Origin: Undibacterium sp.
GTDB taxonomy: Bacteria > Pseudomonadota > Gammaproteobacteria > Burkholderiales > Burkholderiaceae_D
Reading direction: 5' to 3'
Assembly: GCF_030651495.1 (NCBI RefSeq)
Contig: NZ_JAUSFI010000103.1
Span: 1 to 51,000 of the forward strand
DNA length: 51,000 nucleotides
A model generated the notes under the pieces. The model did not search any database. It saw nothing but the letters and a program-made list of their open reading frames with translations, and was not told the origin of the DNA. Shown one piece after another: positions 1 to 8,275 of this stretch; the stretch's first letter is position 1; every line of letters starts with the position of its first letter. The translations under genes and the position numbers were made by a program.

Positions 1-1
1 T

Positions 2-247
2 ACCTTGGGTGACGCCTTCGCGCGTGCCGACCTCGCCTTATATCGTAGCAAGGAAGAATGCAGAAATCGCGACAGCAACCATATAGTCCACGTTAAAGCC
101 AAGCGCCGTACCGAACCCATTAAAGGGCATCATCAACGCACATGGCGGAGCCTGTCAGGGATCCGGAATGCGTTTGATGGCAGCATAAAAAAATTCAAAA
201 TGCACACCGCCACCACGCAACATCCATGCGCCTTGCAGGCCGATTAG
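2..247 (+). CDS. 3' end of a GGDEF (diguanylate cyclase-like) gene, partial
   Basis: The reading frame open at the left edge contains ADLALYRSKEECRNRD, which matches the last helix of GGDEF domains (the usual ALYxAKxxGRNR pattern). The catalytic GGDEF loop lies outside the window. The tail after the match is low-complexity and reads into the hairpin at 205-288 before stopping at 245-247, so the end may be altered by the rearranged flank. Gene identity rests on this short match only; whether the upstream part is intact cannot be judged. Confidence 0.5.
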   Translation, partial: TLGDAFARADLALYRSKEECRNRDSNHIVHVKAKRRTEPIKGHHQRTWRSLSGIRNAFDGSIKKFKMHTATTQHPCALQAD

Positions 248-288
248 GCTGTAAACCCGCATGGATAGGGCGTGAGCGGGGAGGGGTA
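205..288. repeat. 84-bp imperfect hairpin, copy A
   Basis: An imperfect palindrome in which ACGCAACATCCATGCG and TTGCAGGCC face GGCTGTAA and CGCATGGATAGGGCGT. It is about 90% identical to copy B at 1574-1657. On the minus strand it lies just downstream of the glmS 3' remnant and is followed by a T-rich run, so it may be a glmS terminator that was duplicated with the glmS tail. A REP-type element is the alternative. Confidence 0.75.
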
Positions 289-300
289 TTCCAAAAACCC

Positions 301-384
301 TAACTCCACCGTCACAGACATCGCTAAATCACCTGGCTCATCAACGGTAACGCGCGCCAAAGCCGTGTGATACGCCAGCAATTG
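301..384 (-). pseudogene. decayed copy of the glmS 3' end
   Basis: Read on the minus strand this encodes [18 protein letters not shown] then LAMSVTVE. The intact glmS at the right edge ends [19 protein letters not shown] then LAKSVTVE. The stop codon is lost (GAG TTA GGG instead of GAG TAA), and the similarity ends abruptly where the REP-like palindrome at 385 begins. It is therefore a remnant of about 28 codons. The amino-acid differences are more than expected from a recent duplication, so it may derive from an old duplication or from a different species' glmS brought in by a mobile element. Confidence 0.8.
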
Positions 385-474
385 TAGGGCGCAATGGGTA
401 CTATCTATTGCGCCGTATGTCGAATGTGAACAATGCCATGCGGCGCAATGCGCCTGCGGCTATTGACGCCCTAC
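385..474. repeat. nested REP-like palindrome
   Basis: Outer arms GTAGGGCG (385-392) and CGCCCTAC (467-474) enclose inner GGCGCAAT / ATTGCGCC pairs. This nested layout is typical of intergenic REP-like elements. It begins exactly where similarity to glmS stops. In the remaining sequence up to the next gene (475-701) I see no gene; it contains a weak match to the TnsB site near 611 (ATTAAAGTCG) and an AT-rich segment that may hold the promoter of the following gene. Confidence 0.65.
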
Positions 475-701
475 TTATTGCGGGTTACGGCCTTGAAGTT
501 GCCTAGCGGAGAACTGGGTGCAAATTTACTCGGTATTGTTTCTTGTCGCATGCAGAAGTGCTGAAGCATGCGTGCGGAGAAAAATTGCCGAAATATATGC
601 CTTGTTAGAAATTAAAGTCGAATATCATCTACCTTCGCAAGTGGAAACCTTTACATCATAAGTTTCCCCAATCAAATTAATGGCTAAATCATTGTATAAA
701 T

Positions 702-1457
702 ATGATAAATAAAAAATCTGAATGGCTTGTACCTTTCAAAGGACGCAATCCATCAGGATCAACAACTCAAAATTTCCTATGGAGACAAGGTAACGTCTAT
801 ATTATGGACAATCACCGTGCTGCGCTCTGGTGCTGGCTACAGGAAATAATAGAAACTAATAGAGTTGCTCTTCTACATATTGATGAACACTACGATACTT
901 TGTATAGCCGCATTGAAGAGTGGAAATTGCATCTCCCCTCTTTGGTGGGATTGTCTATCGACGAATATCTCGCACTCGAGTACGAGGCAGAGTTTGGCGC
1001 GACAAAAATTATAAGGTGGGATACGTACCTTTCATTGTTTCTTGAGTGCTTTCCAAACCATATAAGTAAGTCAATATTTATTACCCACAAAAATGGCGAC
1101 AAACCGCGAACCCCACATGCGAATTTTCCTGACGTATGGGAACTTGCGGCAAATGTCGAGTACTGGATCAACGATTTTGACGGGCAATGGGTTATTAATG
1201 TTGATTTAGACTATTTTTTCTGCGACCACAATGAGAAGCAAATTTTATTGTTTTCTGATGAATATATAGATGCTATTTTTTGTGCCATTCGTAAATGCTA
1301 CGACGCTGGGAAAGTAGTCTGTATTACGATCTGCCTTACTCCAGACGATGGATATACCGGTGGATGGGAGCCAGCCGAAAAGCTTTGCTCACGAATTTGT
1401 CGAATCCTTGGCATTTCGTTTGCCCTTCCGCCACTGAGCGATATACGACTATATTAA
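702..1457 (+). CDS. UPF0489 family protein
   Basis: A 251-residue protein with features of the UPF0489 family: NHRAALWCWLQ near residues 37-47, LLHIDEHYD near 57-65 and a later VDLDYFFCD segment near 166-174. The acidic/His clusters suggest a metal site, and the fold is thought to be related to arginase-like hydrolases, but no reaction is established. No strong ribosome binding site precedes the ATG. The gene lies outside the Tn7-like element, between the glmS remnant and the second hairpin copy. Its last codons (DIRLY and stop) coincide with a 14-bp match to the transposon right end, so its 3' terminus may have been created by an older insertion. A short hairpin follows at 1469-1488. Confidence 0.7.
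   Translation: MINKKSEWLVPFKGRNPSGSTTQNFLWRQGNVYIMDNHRAALWCWLQEIIETNRVALLHIDEHYDTLYSRIEEWKLHLPSLVGLSIDEYLALEYEAEFGATKIIRWDTYLSLFLECFPNHISKSIFITHKNGDKPRTPHANFPDVWELAANVEYWINDFDGQWVINVDLDYFFCDHNEKQILLFSDEYIDAIFCAIRKCYDAGKVVCITICLTPDDGYTGGWEPAEKLCSRICRILGISFALPPLSDIRLY
1444..1457 (+). repeat. 14-bp exact match to the transposon right-end site (possible relic end)
   Basis: TACGACTATATTAA here is identical to 49697-49710, the outermost TnsB-like site of the right end, and in the same orientation. It overlaps the last codons of the UPF0489 gene. A terminal GAATA and a second site do not follow, so at most this is a decayed end of an earlier related element. Confidence 0.4.
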
Positions 1458-1468
1458 TCAGCTCGTAG

Positions 1469-1488
1469 GCTGGGCTACCAAGCCCAGC
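1469..1488 (+). terminator. hairpin after the UPF0489 gene
   Basis: GCTGGGCT, loop ACCA, AGCCCAGC: a perfect 8-bp stem 12 bp after the stop codon. No long T run follows, so it could be a weak terminator or a small REP palindrome. Confidence 0.45.
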
Positions 1489-1573
1489 ATATCAATTCAC
1501 ATTGAGCCGGCAATATGAGTAGTTCGAATTGCTCCTATTGCTATCACGTTACAAATAAAAAATATAAATCAAG

Positions 1574-1657
1574 CACCGCCACCACGCAACATCCACGCGC
1601 CTTGCAGGCCAGAATGGCTGCAAACCCGCATGGATATTGCGTGAGCGGGGTGGTGCA
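1574..1657. repeat. 84-bp imperfect hairpin, copy B
   Basis: About 90% identical to copy A at 205-288, with arms ACGCAACATCCACGCG...TTGCAGGCC / GGCTGCAA...CGCATGGATATTGCGT. It ends directly at the 5-bp target duplication of the Tn7-like element. In the pre-insertion chromosome it would have lain immediately downstream of glmS, so it is probably the native sequence following glmS. Confidence 0.75.
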
Positions 1658-1661
1658 TTTC
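1657..1661. repeat. left target-site duplication (ATTTC)
   Basis: ATTTC directly precedes the left terminus TATTC and is repeated at 49720-49724 directly after the right terminus GAATA. Tn7-family insertions duplicate 5 bp. Confidence 0.8.
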
Positions 1662-1809
1662 TATTCTCGCCTAATATAGTCGTAAACCACCAGTTAGCAT
1701 TCATGCGGGTTTTAAAATCATGATTTTTTTTGATGAATAATTAAAGTCGTAAACTGAAAACTCTGAGTAGGATATTTAATTCAAAATGCATGCATTAAAG
1801 TCGTAAACT
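1662..1809. repeat. transposon left end with three TnsB-like sites
   Basis: Terminus TATTC, then sites at 1672-1687 (TAATATAGTCGTAAAC), 1740-1755 (ATTAAAGTCGTAAACT) and 1794-1809 (ATTAAAGTCGTAAACT). They closely resemble the Tn7 TnsB site core AATAAAGTCTTAAACT. The spacing of 68 and 54 bp fits the dispersed sites of a Tn7 left end. The outermost site differs from the inner two (TATAG for AAAG), as it does on the right end. Confidence 0.85.
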
Positions 1810-2002
1810 AAAGTGGCAAACGTGCCGCAATTAGTTGGAAATATAAATAGTGCCCCTGATCCTTCGCCTTCAAATAATAGAATTAGAGGCATTTTAAATT
1901 CTTCATAGTACACAACAGAAATTTAATCACTCAGTAATTTGTCCAAGTACCTCTTGGACAATTCGCGTAATTTCTCACAAGGTGCCAATAGTGATCGCCA
2001 AA

Positions 2003-2443
2003 CTAGGTTGAGAAATAATTCGTCTTTAACAACGCTACACGCAAGGCATCTTCTTCAGTTTGATGAAAACCATCATTGCACAAAATCAATTCTGAATAGT
2101 TTTGAGGAAATAGAGTTGCGTCATCGTCAAGCGCCACCCAACGTTCAGAGCGGCCATCCATATAGGCCATTATTTCTCGGTAACGGCTTTCAACTATATC
2201 TTCAGCGTTTTGCAATCTGAGTATGGGAGTAGCGCCAATGATACGAGACGCAATATCCGATGAAAAATTCTGAGATAACGTTGATAACGACGAGTGTTCT
2301 CGACGACTACTCGTTATAACGATCTTTACGTTCACAAAATCGCGTAATACATTTTCCAAACGAGGTAAATTATCAAATGTTCCCAGCTCAGTCAGAGCCA
2401 TCATTGGATGTAGAACGCCATCAAAATCGAGGAAGAGAATCAT
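2003..2443 (-). CDS. HAD-family hydrolase-like protein (SAK-type), cargo copy 1
   Basis: A 146-residue protein beginning MILFLDFDGVLHPM, with the HAD nucleophile motif DxD at residues 6 and 8, a central IVITSSRRE (motif II-like Ser/Thr with Arg) and a late WVALDDD acidic motif. This arrangement matches the small HAD domain described from Swiss-army-knife RNA repair proteins (HAD_SAK family), whose substrate is unknown. It is the first gene inside the left end, alone, facing the end. Two relatives occur at 22614 and 27004, so three diverged copies ride on one element. The start is the ATG placing DxD at the usual distance. Confidence 0.75.
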   Translation of the reverse strand: MILFLDFDGVLHPMMALTELGTFDNLPRLENVLRDFVNVKIVITSSRREHSSLSTLSQNFSSDIASRIIGATPILRLQNAEDIVESRYREIMAYMDGRSERWVALDDDATLFPQNYSELILCNDGFHQTEEDALRVALLKTNYFST

Positions 2444-2827
2444 TTTTCAATGCAAAATATAAGTTTTAGATAGTTGTGTCAAATGTTTGAATGCTGGGTT
2501 TAAATCCGATATATATCCAATATTAACGACAATTAAATTTATACATTGCGTAACGTGTGACGCTTAATGCGGGCATATTCGTGAACAGACTTATTCAGAA
2601 GCACGCGCTTAAATATTTGCGATCAACAAAGCTTTCCGGTTAAATGCTTTTTGAAGACTAATCCGTTTTCTTAGAATCTGCAAAATATCAAGTATTTACA
2701 TTCTTGAAGGGTAACCAAGTCGCTAGTTTCAGATTTTCATCTTTGATTGAAAATTCGATCATACCCGCAAAATATTATTCATTAACTACATCCTTGAATT
2801 TGAGGTTTTTTCTATCAATGCCCAATT
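2444..2827. other. AT-rich intergenic region, no gene seen
   Basis: About 380 bp between the HAD gene start and the 3' end of the secretion operon. It is AT-rich, with no convincing reading frame or strong terminator hairpin. It probably holds the HAD promoter. Confidence 0.5.
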
Positions 2828-3328
2828 TCACTGAGCCAAAGCAAACACCCAATCCCGATAGGAAGTTTTTCCAGAAAATTGTGCAAATTCAAGATCGAAA
2901 TTTCCAATCTTGATAGGCTTCCTGTCCAACTTGCTAAAAATTCCAACAATGCCAGAACCATCAGGGCTCATGATAATGCCCCAGCTTTCTTCGCCCGTAA
3001 GTGGATCTGGATAAATTTTGCGCAGATGCCTTTTGGGGTTTGGAAAACGCGGATCTTTTAATAGCTCCGCTAAACTATTGGGACGTTGTCGCTGCCCAGC
3101 CGAACTGGCGATGGCATAACTCAATAAAGCGTTGCGGTATTCTTTGCCGATGGCCAATAACTCCAATTCCGCATTTCGGCGGCTTAAAATCGCACCGACT
3201 TGCAGCCCAGACGCCGCGACCAGTCCGATAATGGCGATGGCGATTAATAAGGCGATGTACGAAAAACCATTTTGGCTGGTTCGTTGACAGCGCATGGTAC
3301 GTCGCAAATGCGGGTCGTTTCTTTTCAT
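2828..3328 (-). CDS. minor pseudopilin, GspK-like in lacking Glu5
   Basis: A 166-residue protein with a prepilin signature: basic leader, then G/FSYIALLIAIAIIGLV at about residues 22-38. Position +5 of the mature protein is Ala instead of Glu, a feature of tip pseudopilins such as GspK, although this protein is much shorter than GspK. The mature part has a short soluble domain with DPLTGEESWG, a pattern also seen in GspG-like C termini. Last gene of the secretion operon; its ATG overlaps the previous stop (ATGA). It is expected to be processed by a prepilin peptidase encoded elsewhere, since none lies in the window. Confidence 0.7.
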   Translation of the reverse strand: MKRNDPHLRRTMRCQRTSQNGFSYIALLIAIAIIGLVAASGLQVGAILSRRNAELELLAIGKEYRNALLSYAIASSAGQRQRPNSLAELLKDPRFPNPKRHLRKIYPDPLTGEESWGIIMSPDGSGIVGIFSKLDRKPIKIGNFDLEFAQFSGKTSYRDWVFALAQ

Positions 3329-3732
3329 AATTCAGAAAACAATTTTCCCTCTCTGGTATTTCCCGGCGAGGTACTTTTAATATCGTAGACAGCACCTTTT
3401 TCATCATTGCCCGGCGCAAGAATTAGCCACGATGCTTCTGAAACTGGATCAACCGGAAGTGCTCGCAAGTATTTTTTATCGACCAGCTCTTCAAGTGAGT
3501 CTGGATAGCGCCCTTTATCGCCATAAAATTTATCAATCGCCTCGCGAAATATTTTCAAATTCTCGATAAGAACCGTTTCTTTAGCCGCTCCTATGCTCTG
3601 AAAATATCGCGGCATAGACAGCGTCAGCAACAAGGCAACGATGGCCAGTACCACCAAAAGTTCTATGAGAGTAAAGCCTGACTCTGTTTTGGTGCGGGGC
3701 GACCGGCTGCATGTGCAAAATTTGTTTACCAT
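3325..3732 (-). CDS. type II secretion pseudopilin (GspG/H-like)
   Basis: A 135-residue protein with leader [19 protein letters not shown] followed by [17 protein letters not shown]: cleavage after Gly19, Glu at mature position 5, and a hydrophobic assembly helix. The soluble part contains [13 protein letters not shown] and [11 protein letters not shown], the pattern of GspG-family pseudopilins without an obvious calcium loop. Overlaps the preceding gene by 7 bp and the next by 4 bp, consistent with translational coupling. It likely forms part of the pseudopilus shaft or tip. Confidence 0.8.
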   Translation of the reverse strand: MVNKFCTCSRSPRTKTESGFTLIELLVVLAIVALLLTLSMPRYFQSIGAAKETVLIENLKIFREAIDKFYGDKGRYPDSLEELVDKKYLRALPVDPVSEASWLILAPGNDEKGAVYDIKSTSPGNTREGKLFSEL

Positions 3733-4208
3733 TTGGTGTACATCACGCCGTTTAAGCCGGTTTTATCGGATCTAGAATAAATGTCATATACATCCGCGCC
3801 TTCTTCCGGTGCATTGGCCTCGCTGGTGTAGCTGCGCTTGCCCCAGGTCGCCACGTCGGCGATATCGCTGTCGCTAGCAAACGGGTCACGCGGGATACGA
3901 CGTAAGAAATACATTTTTTTATGTTTCGCATCGCGTAGATCCGCCACTCCCTCGATCAAACTGTTGAGTGTTAAGGGGTAACCGCTTTTGTCATTAGCAG
4001 TTGAAATTCGCCCATCATCGCTGGCACGTTTGTATGCATCGATACCGCTACGAATTTCTCTCAATGCCCGCCGTAACTCTTGTTCGTGGCTTCGTTGTAC
4101 GGTGACTTGCGCTATCGGCACACTAATGCTCGCCAAGACCCCCAGAATTGCCAGGCTAATCAGCAATTCAATCAGTGTGAACCCGTGTTGACGTATGCCG
4201 TTTGTCAT
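3726..4208 (-). CDS. type II secretion pseudopilin
   Basis: A 160-residue protein with prepilin leader MTNGIRQHG followed by [19 protein letters not shown]: cleavage after Gly9 and Glu at mature position 5. A helical segment with many Arg and a C-terminal domain with RRIPRDPFA and [17 protein letters not shown] follow, as in minor GspG-like subunits of betaproteobacterial secretion clusters. The start codon overlaps the secretin stop (ATGA). Which minor position (H, I or J) it fills cannot be told from sequence alone. Confidence 0.8.
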   Translation of the reverse strand: MTNGIRQHGFTLIELLISLAILGVLASISVPIAQVTVQRSHEQELRRALREIRSGIDAYKRASDDGRISTANDKSGYPLTLNSLIEGVADLRDAKHKKMYFLRRIPRDPFASDSDIADVATWGKRSYTSEANAPEEGADVYDIYSRSDKTGLNGVMYTKW

Positions 4209-6610
4209 TGCACTTTAAAAATAAATGGGGAAGGTGGCACTATCACCAGAGCCTGTTTATTTTCATCTATCGGCGCGACATGCAGCACGTGAATTTTCGA
4301 TTGAGGATTTGAAGCCAAAGCCTTAAAACTGATTGAGGTAAAAATATCAAAGTTTTTCACTCCGCTCGTTGCATTTCTTAGTGCTGTCAACGTAATCTTT
4401 CCAGCCGGATCGATTTTACTGTTGAAGCTAGTTTTTGCGCCATCTTGACGCAGAAAATTGCCTTCGCTGACACTCGCTACCTGTAGAATTTTCGGATCAA
4501 AACTCAGTGTCATCGGCAGACTCACGATGGGTGTTTCTGCCTGCACCGATAGCTGCACTATGAAAACATCACCCTTACTCACGTTAGAAGGGCCATGCCA
4601 TTTCAATGAACCTGTGACATTCTCAACATGACTTGTCTCTGGCTGTATTGCTTCGACGGCCTGATTGATAGTCTTCACGCCGCTTTGCTCTTCACTTTCC
4701 TTAGTCCGTATTTTCATGAGTGGCGCTACTGGTATTACTTCTGCTTTTATTTCAGCTTTTATTCCCGACGGCGACTTCCGCTCAGCTAGTGGCTGGCTAT
4801 TATTTTGAGGGCGATTGCGGAAACTGCTATCGGTTCCTGAAGCGAATTCAGACAGCGTCGCTTCTGGACGTTTTATATTGCGTATCAATCTAGGCGTAAT
4901 CGATAAAACAATCTCGGTTTTCTGGGTATCGTCCTTGGTGCTGCCAAATAGGCGACCAACGATAGGCAGGTCGCCAACCCCTGGGACTTTATTGCCATTG
5001 CTACGGTCTTCATTACTAATCAATCCCGCCAGCACTTGGTTTTCGCCATCTTTTAATTGCAACATCGTTGAAGCCTGGCGCGTCCCTATCTGGTAGCCGA
5101 TAGTGCCAGTCTTGGTCGTAATTTGCCCCAGCAGGTTACTGACTTCAAGACCTACCTTGATAGCAACTTCATTATTGAGATAGATAGTTGGTTCTACGTT
5201 GAGAGTGAGGCCGACATCGATATAAGTCACGGTTTCCGAGGCGAAGCCTGCGGCACCGGGTGATACCGTGGTCGTGATACTAGGCAGTTTTTCACCAATA
5301 TAAACTCGCGCCTTTTCCCGGTTGCGCACCCGGATACGAGGGTTGGCCAGGATGTTGGTATCGCCATCGATTTTATTCGCATTGATGGCGATGCTGGGCT
5401 TGGTGATCCCGATGTTGCCTTGGTTAAAATGGCGCAGGTCGGCGATAGTTAAACCAAGTCCACTCGCGGTGGTTAATGGCGAGAGAGAAACTGTGCTTGG
5501 CCAATTCACACCGAGTTCGAGCAGCCGGCTGGTTTTTACTTCAAGTACCTCAACTTCGAGCATCACTTCCGGTTCAGAGATATCCTGCAAGGCGACCAAT
5601 TTCTCAGCCAATTTGATGGCTTCACGGGTGTCGCGAAGAATGATTAAATTGAGCTTCTCATCAACAACAATATCGCGCGACTTCAAGATCGTTTTGAGGG
5701 TATTGCCCACGACTTTGGCATCGGCATTGGACAGAAAAAAGCTCTTGACCACCATCTCCTGATATTCCTTGAGCTTACCCTGGCTGCTTGGATAAATAAT
5801 CACGGTGTTGTTATCAACAATCTGCTGTTCTAATTGATTCGACATCAAGAGATAGTAGAGGGCTAATTCTATCGTGCTGTTTTTGAGTAAGATAGAAGTG
5901 CTTTGCTCTGCCCTGACATCTTTATCAAAGATGAAATTGATACCGGAGGTGCTGGCGATGACATCAAACACCTGACGCAAGGGGGTATTTTGAAACTGGA
6001 TAGAAATGGGCTTCCTGAACTGTTGGGTGAGTGCATGCTCCGGATTGTTGACGACTGCTGCATCGTCACTCAGCGTACGCAGCAGTGTGCGTGCCTTGAT
6101 ATGCTCGGGTCGCTCGACTAAAATCGTCGTCAAGATTTGGCGCGCCGTGTCAGTTTCTTGATTCTCGATCAGTTTTTCGACTGAGCTTAATTGTCGATTG
6201 TGGCGTACTTCCATTTCTATATTGCGCAGGCCTGATCTGGCGCGTTCGTTGGCCGGATCGATAGCCAAAACCTTGTTCAAGGTGGCAGGAACTTCATCAT
6301 TTCTGCCAGCGCTTACCTGAGATTCTGCCATCTCAAGATATTGCACAATGGCGAGATCACGCGCCTTGATATAGCTCATGCGATATTGCGCATTGCCTGA
6401 ATCTGCATTGCTCGCCTCTTTCAACTTGAGTAGGCCAGCTTCCACTTTATTATCAGCGATCAGGCGTTGCCCTTCGCGATACGCCATTTGCGCGGCACAG
6501 CCACTGAGCGTAACGACCAACAGTGCAACAATGAGTTTCTTAAACAGAGGCGATGACATGCGGCCAATTGCCGAATGCGAGTTTGCAAATATTTTTTGGG
6601 AACGAGACAT
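4205..6610 (-). CDS. gspD: T2SS secretin (GspD-like lipoprotein) with TPR and cohesin-like domains
   Basis: Outer-membrane channel of the secretion system, 801 residues. The lipobox LSGC puts the lipidated Cys at about residue 38. Residues about 45-190 look like TPR-type helices. Residues about 195-265 form an STN-like domain ([19 protein letters not shown]). N-domains follow, then the secretin domain at about 375-580 with [15 protein letters not shown] and a terminal [17 protein letters not shown] strand (here [14 protein letters not shown]). After a Pro/Lys/Glu-rich linker, residues about 665-800 resemble a cohesin-type beta domain ([19 protein letters not shown]). ATG at 6610 overlaps the previous stop as TGATG; a later ATG at 6559 would give a more typical lipoprotein leader. 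The C-terminal cohesin-like extension is absent from classical GspD. Confidence 0.88.
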   Translation of the reverse strand: MSRSQKIFANSHSAIGRMSSPLFKKLIVALLVVTLSGCAAQMAYREGQRLIADNKVEAGLLKLKEASNADSGNAQYRMSYIKARDLAIVQYLEMAESQVSAGRNDEVPATLNKVLAIDPANERARSGLRNIEMEVRHNRQLSSVEKLIENQETDTARQILTTILVERPEHIKARTLLRTLSDDAAVVNNPEHALTQQFRKPISIQFQNTPLRQVFDVIASTSGINFIFDKDVRAEQSTSILLKNSTIELALYYLLMSNQLEQQIVDNNTVIIYPSSQGKLKEYQEMVVKSFFLSNADAKVVGNTLKTILKSRDIVVDEKLNLIILRDTREAIKLAEKLVALQDISEPEVMLEVEVLEVKTSRLLELGVNWPSTVSLSPLTTASGLGLTIADLRHFNQGNIGITKPSIAINANKIDGDTNILANPRIRVRNREKARVYIGEKLPSITTTVSPGAAGFASETVTYIDVGLTLNVEPTIYLNNEVAIKVGLEVSNLLGQITTKTGTIGYQIGTRQASTMLQLKDGENQVLAGLISNEDRSNGNKVPGVGDLPIVGRLFGSTKDDTQKTEIVLSITPRLIRNIKRPEATLSEFASGTDSSFRNRPQNNSQPLAERKSPSGIKAEIKAEVIPVAPLMKIRTKESEEQSGVKTINQAVEAIQPETSHVENVTGSLKWHGPSNVSKGDVFIVQLSVQAETPIVSLPMTLSFDPKILQVASVSEGNFLRQDGAKTSFNSKIDPAGKITLTALRNATSGVKNFDIFTSISFKALASNPQSKIHVLHVAPIDENKQALVIVPPSPFIFKVQ

Positions 6611-7158
6611 CAATCGAGAATTCCAATGGTTAGCTGTTGAACCTGATTCAACGGCAAGTAAGTCATACTTAATATAGGAGGCGCAATCGCATCGACGCGG
6701 TAGATGCCGTCAATCTCGCTGTTATTTCTAACAATAATGGTGCGGCCGCCACGGCTTAGAAACACTTCCCATGCGCCATCGCTAAGAGATTTCCCCAAAA
6801 AAATAAATGGCAATGGCGGTGCAGTCGGCACTGGCGGCGCCGCGATGATTTGTGCTGGGGTTATGACTTGCGGTGGTGCTGGAGTCCAATTCTGGCTGGC
6901 AAATGGCATCGCAATAGTAGTGGGTGTGTCACTTCCCATCTGTTCTCCTGCGACTATTTTTGCTCTCGCAAGCAGGCGTTCAATTGGCACGCTGGCACTA
7001 GCCGGCGTCGATCTGGCTAAGGGCGACAAAGTAGTTCTACTTGCGGGTGCGCGCGCTATCGCGACGGCTATGCCACTCCCTGGTGTCTTATCGCCAAACA
7101 GTGCCAAGCCGCCAGCACCTATCAACGCTGCGACAAGAAATACATGGCGCTGTTTCAT
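6610..7158 (-). CDS. GspC/PilP-like periplasmic linker protein
   Basis: A 182-residue protein with one N-terminal hydrophobic segment (VFLVAALIGAGGLALFG), a long Pro/Ala-rich middle and a C-terminal HR-like beta domain (FIFLGKSLSDGAWEVFLSRG). Position between the PilO-like gene and the secretin is that of PilP in type IV pilus operons, and the fold suggestion matches GspC: it probably links the inner-membrane platform to the secretin. The ATG overlaps the previous stop (ATGA). Homologues are variously named in databases; I use GspC/PilP-like as a structural guess. Confidence 0.65.
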   Translation of the reverse strand: MKQRHVFLVAALIGAGGLALFGDKTPGSGIAVAIARAPASRTTLSPLARSTPASASVPIERLLARAKIVAGEQMGSDTPTTIAMPFASQNWTPAPPQVITPAQIIAAPPVPTAPPLPFIFLGKSLSDGAWEVFLSRGGRTIIVRNNSEIDGIYRVDAIAPPILSMTYLPLNQVQQLTIGILD

Positions 7159-7721
7159 CGTTGCCCTTTCTTGCCAATGGAACGTAAATACAGAGTAAAA
7201 CGAAGGCTAGCTTCCGGATTTTGGTCGGTAATCATCTCGCGTTTAAAACTAATATCGTCGAGCGCAGAAAATGGGATGGCCGCCAAGGATTGCGTAGCAA
7301 ATTGCCAGACAGAGGTATAACTGCCTTTGACCGGCAAGACAATCTGGTAAGTAAAAAAACGTCCATTCTGTTCATGCGCCAGAGTGTACTGGCCTTTAGA
7401 CAAAGTCAGTCCGTTTTTTGCGGCTAGCGCGAATAGTGTTTTGAGCTGCTGCTCAGTGTAGTGCTCATCACCGAGGGCATCGTAAAACTCAGTGAGATTG
7501 AGTGCATCGCTTGGCGACGTTGGCATGGGAACGAGACTGCTGACAACTGCTAGAGAGTGTGGTTGTTCGAGGACACGCTGTATTTTTGCGTGTTGCATAG
7601 CCCAGAGCCATGCGCCAGTGCCAGCGATGCATAAGAGCACACCAAGAATGGCGACCATACTCCGGCGCACCAACCATAACTGCGCCTGTAACGCGATGGA
7701 TGAAAAATTCATCGCCTTCAT
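7155..7721 (-). CDS. PilO/GspM-like inner-membrane platform protein
   Basis: About 188 residues with a single N-terminal membrane segment (SMVAILGVLLCIAGTGAWLWAM) followed by a periplasmic ferredoxin-like region (TLAHEQNGRFFTYQIVLPVKG). This is the layout of PilO and GspM. I chose the ATG at 7721 because it forms an ATGA overlap with the preceding stop; an upstream ATG at 7745 would overlap the previous gene by 28 bp. It acts with the PilN-like and PilM-like neighbours as the assembly platform. Confidence 0.7.
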   Translation of the reverse strand: MKAMNFSSIALQAQLWLVRRSMVAILGVLLCIAGTGAWLWAMQHAKIQRVLEQPHSLAVVSSLVPMPTSPSDALNLTEFYDALGDEHYTEQQLKTLFALAAKNGLTLSKGQYTLAHEQNGRFFTYQIVLPVKGSYTSVWQFATQSLAAIPFSALDDISFKREMITDQNPEASLRFTLYLRSIGKKGQR

Positions 7722-8275
7722 GGTGCCACGCGTCCATTCTGCCATTGCACATCTAACTGAAAACGCAAAGGCTTATTCGCATCTAGTTCATTTGTCTCAT
7801 GTTTGACGAGGACCACGCTGGAAAAGAATATTTGCTGTTTCAGCTGCTCAATATACAACAGCATATCGTCGCTATTTTTTGCCTCCGCGCTAACCTTCAA
7901 CGTGCGTGACTTCGCATCCGGCTCCAGTGTGAGTAAGGCGACTTTACTTGTTGTGGCCGCCTCAAGCGAATTTTGCAGATCTTGCCATGGCAAATTTAAC
8001 TGTAAAACCGCATGGTTGACCGCGTTCGCTTGCGTCAAGGAAATCGCCGTCTTGACGACAGGCAAAGTCGCGCTGCCATGTTCTTTGAGAGTTTGGCGCT
8101 GTTGCATTTGCCGCATTTGCTGAATTTGTTCCCTATCGCGCTGCTGGAATACGGCGATGGCGGCACTGACACATAAACTTATCCCGACTCCAGCGATCAG
8201 CCAGTCAGGAAACTTTGTTTGGGAGAGAGTGCGACGCAGGCTAGGTTTGGTAAAATCGATACGGACAGGTTTCAA
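7718..8275 (-). CDS. PilN/GspL-C-like inner-membrane platform protein
   Basis: A 185-residue protein with a short cytoplasmic N terminus (KPVRIDFTKPSLRR), one membrane segment (WLIAGVGISLCVSAAIAVF), a Gln/Arg-rich coiled-coil stretch at about residues 45-70 and a C-terminal periplasmic domain. PilN-type proteins have exactly this order, and the N terminus would contact the PilM-like protein encoded just upstream. ATGA overlaps at both junctions. Function is inferred from topology and gene order more than from motif matches. Confidence 0.7.
   Translation of the reverse strand: MKPVRIDFTKPSLRRTLSQTKFPDWLIAGVGISLCVSAAIAVFQQRDREQIQQMRQMQQRQTLKEHGSATLPVVKTAISLTQANAVNHAVLQLNLPWQDLQNSLEAATTSKVALLTLEPDAKSRTLKVSAEAKNSDDMLLYIEQLKQQIFFSSVVLVKHETNELDANKPLRFQLDVQWQNGRVAP

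Noticed and set aside
605..625. TnsB site at 611 as a true left end
   Set aside because: Only ATTAAAGTCG matches; the TAAACT half is missing and no terminus or duplication is present.
4815..5762. Long plus-strand frames inside the secretin and gspE genes (also 9321-9719)
   Set aside because: They are antisense to genes with full motifs, have no ribosome binding sites and no similarity to any family.
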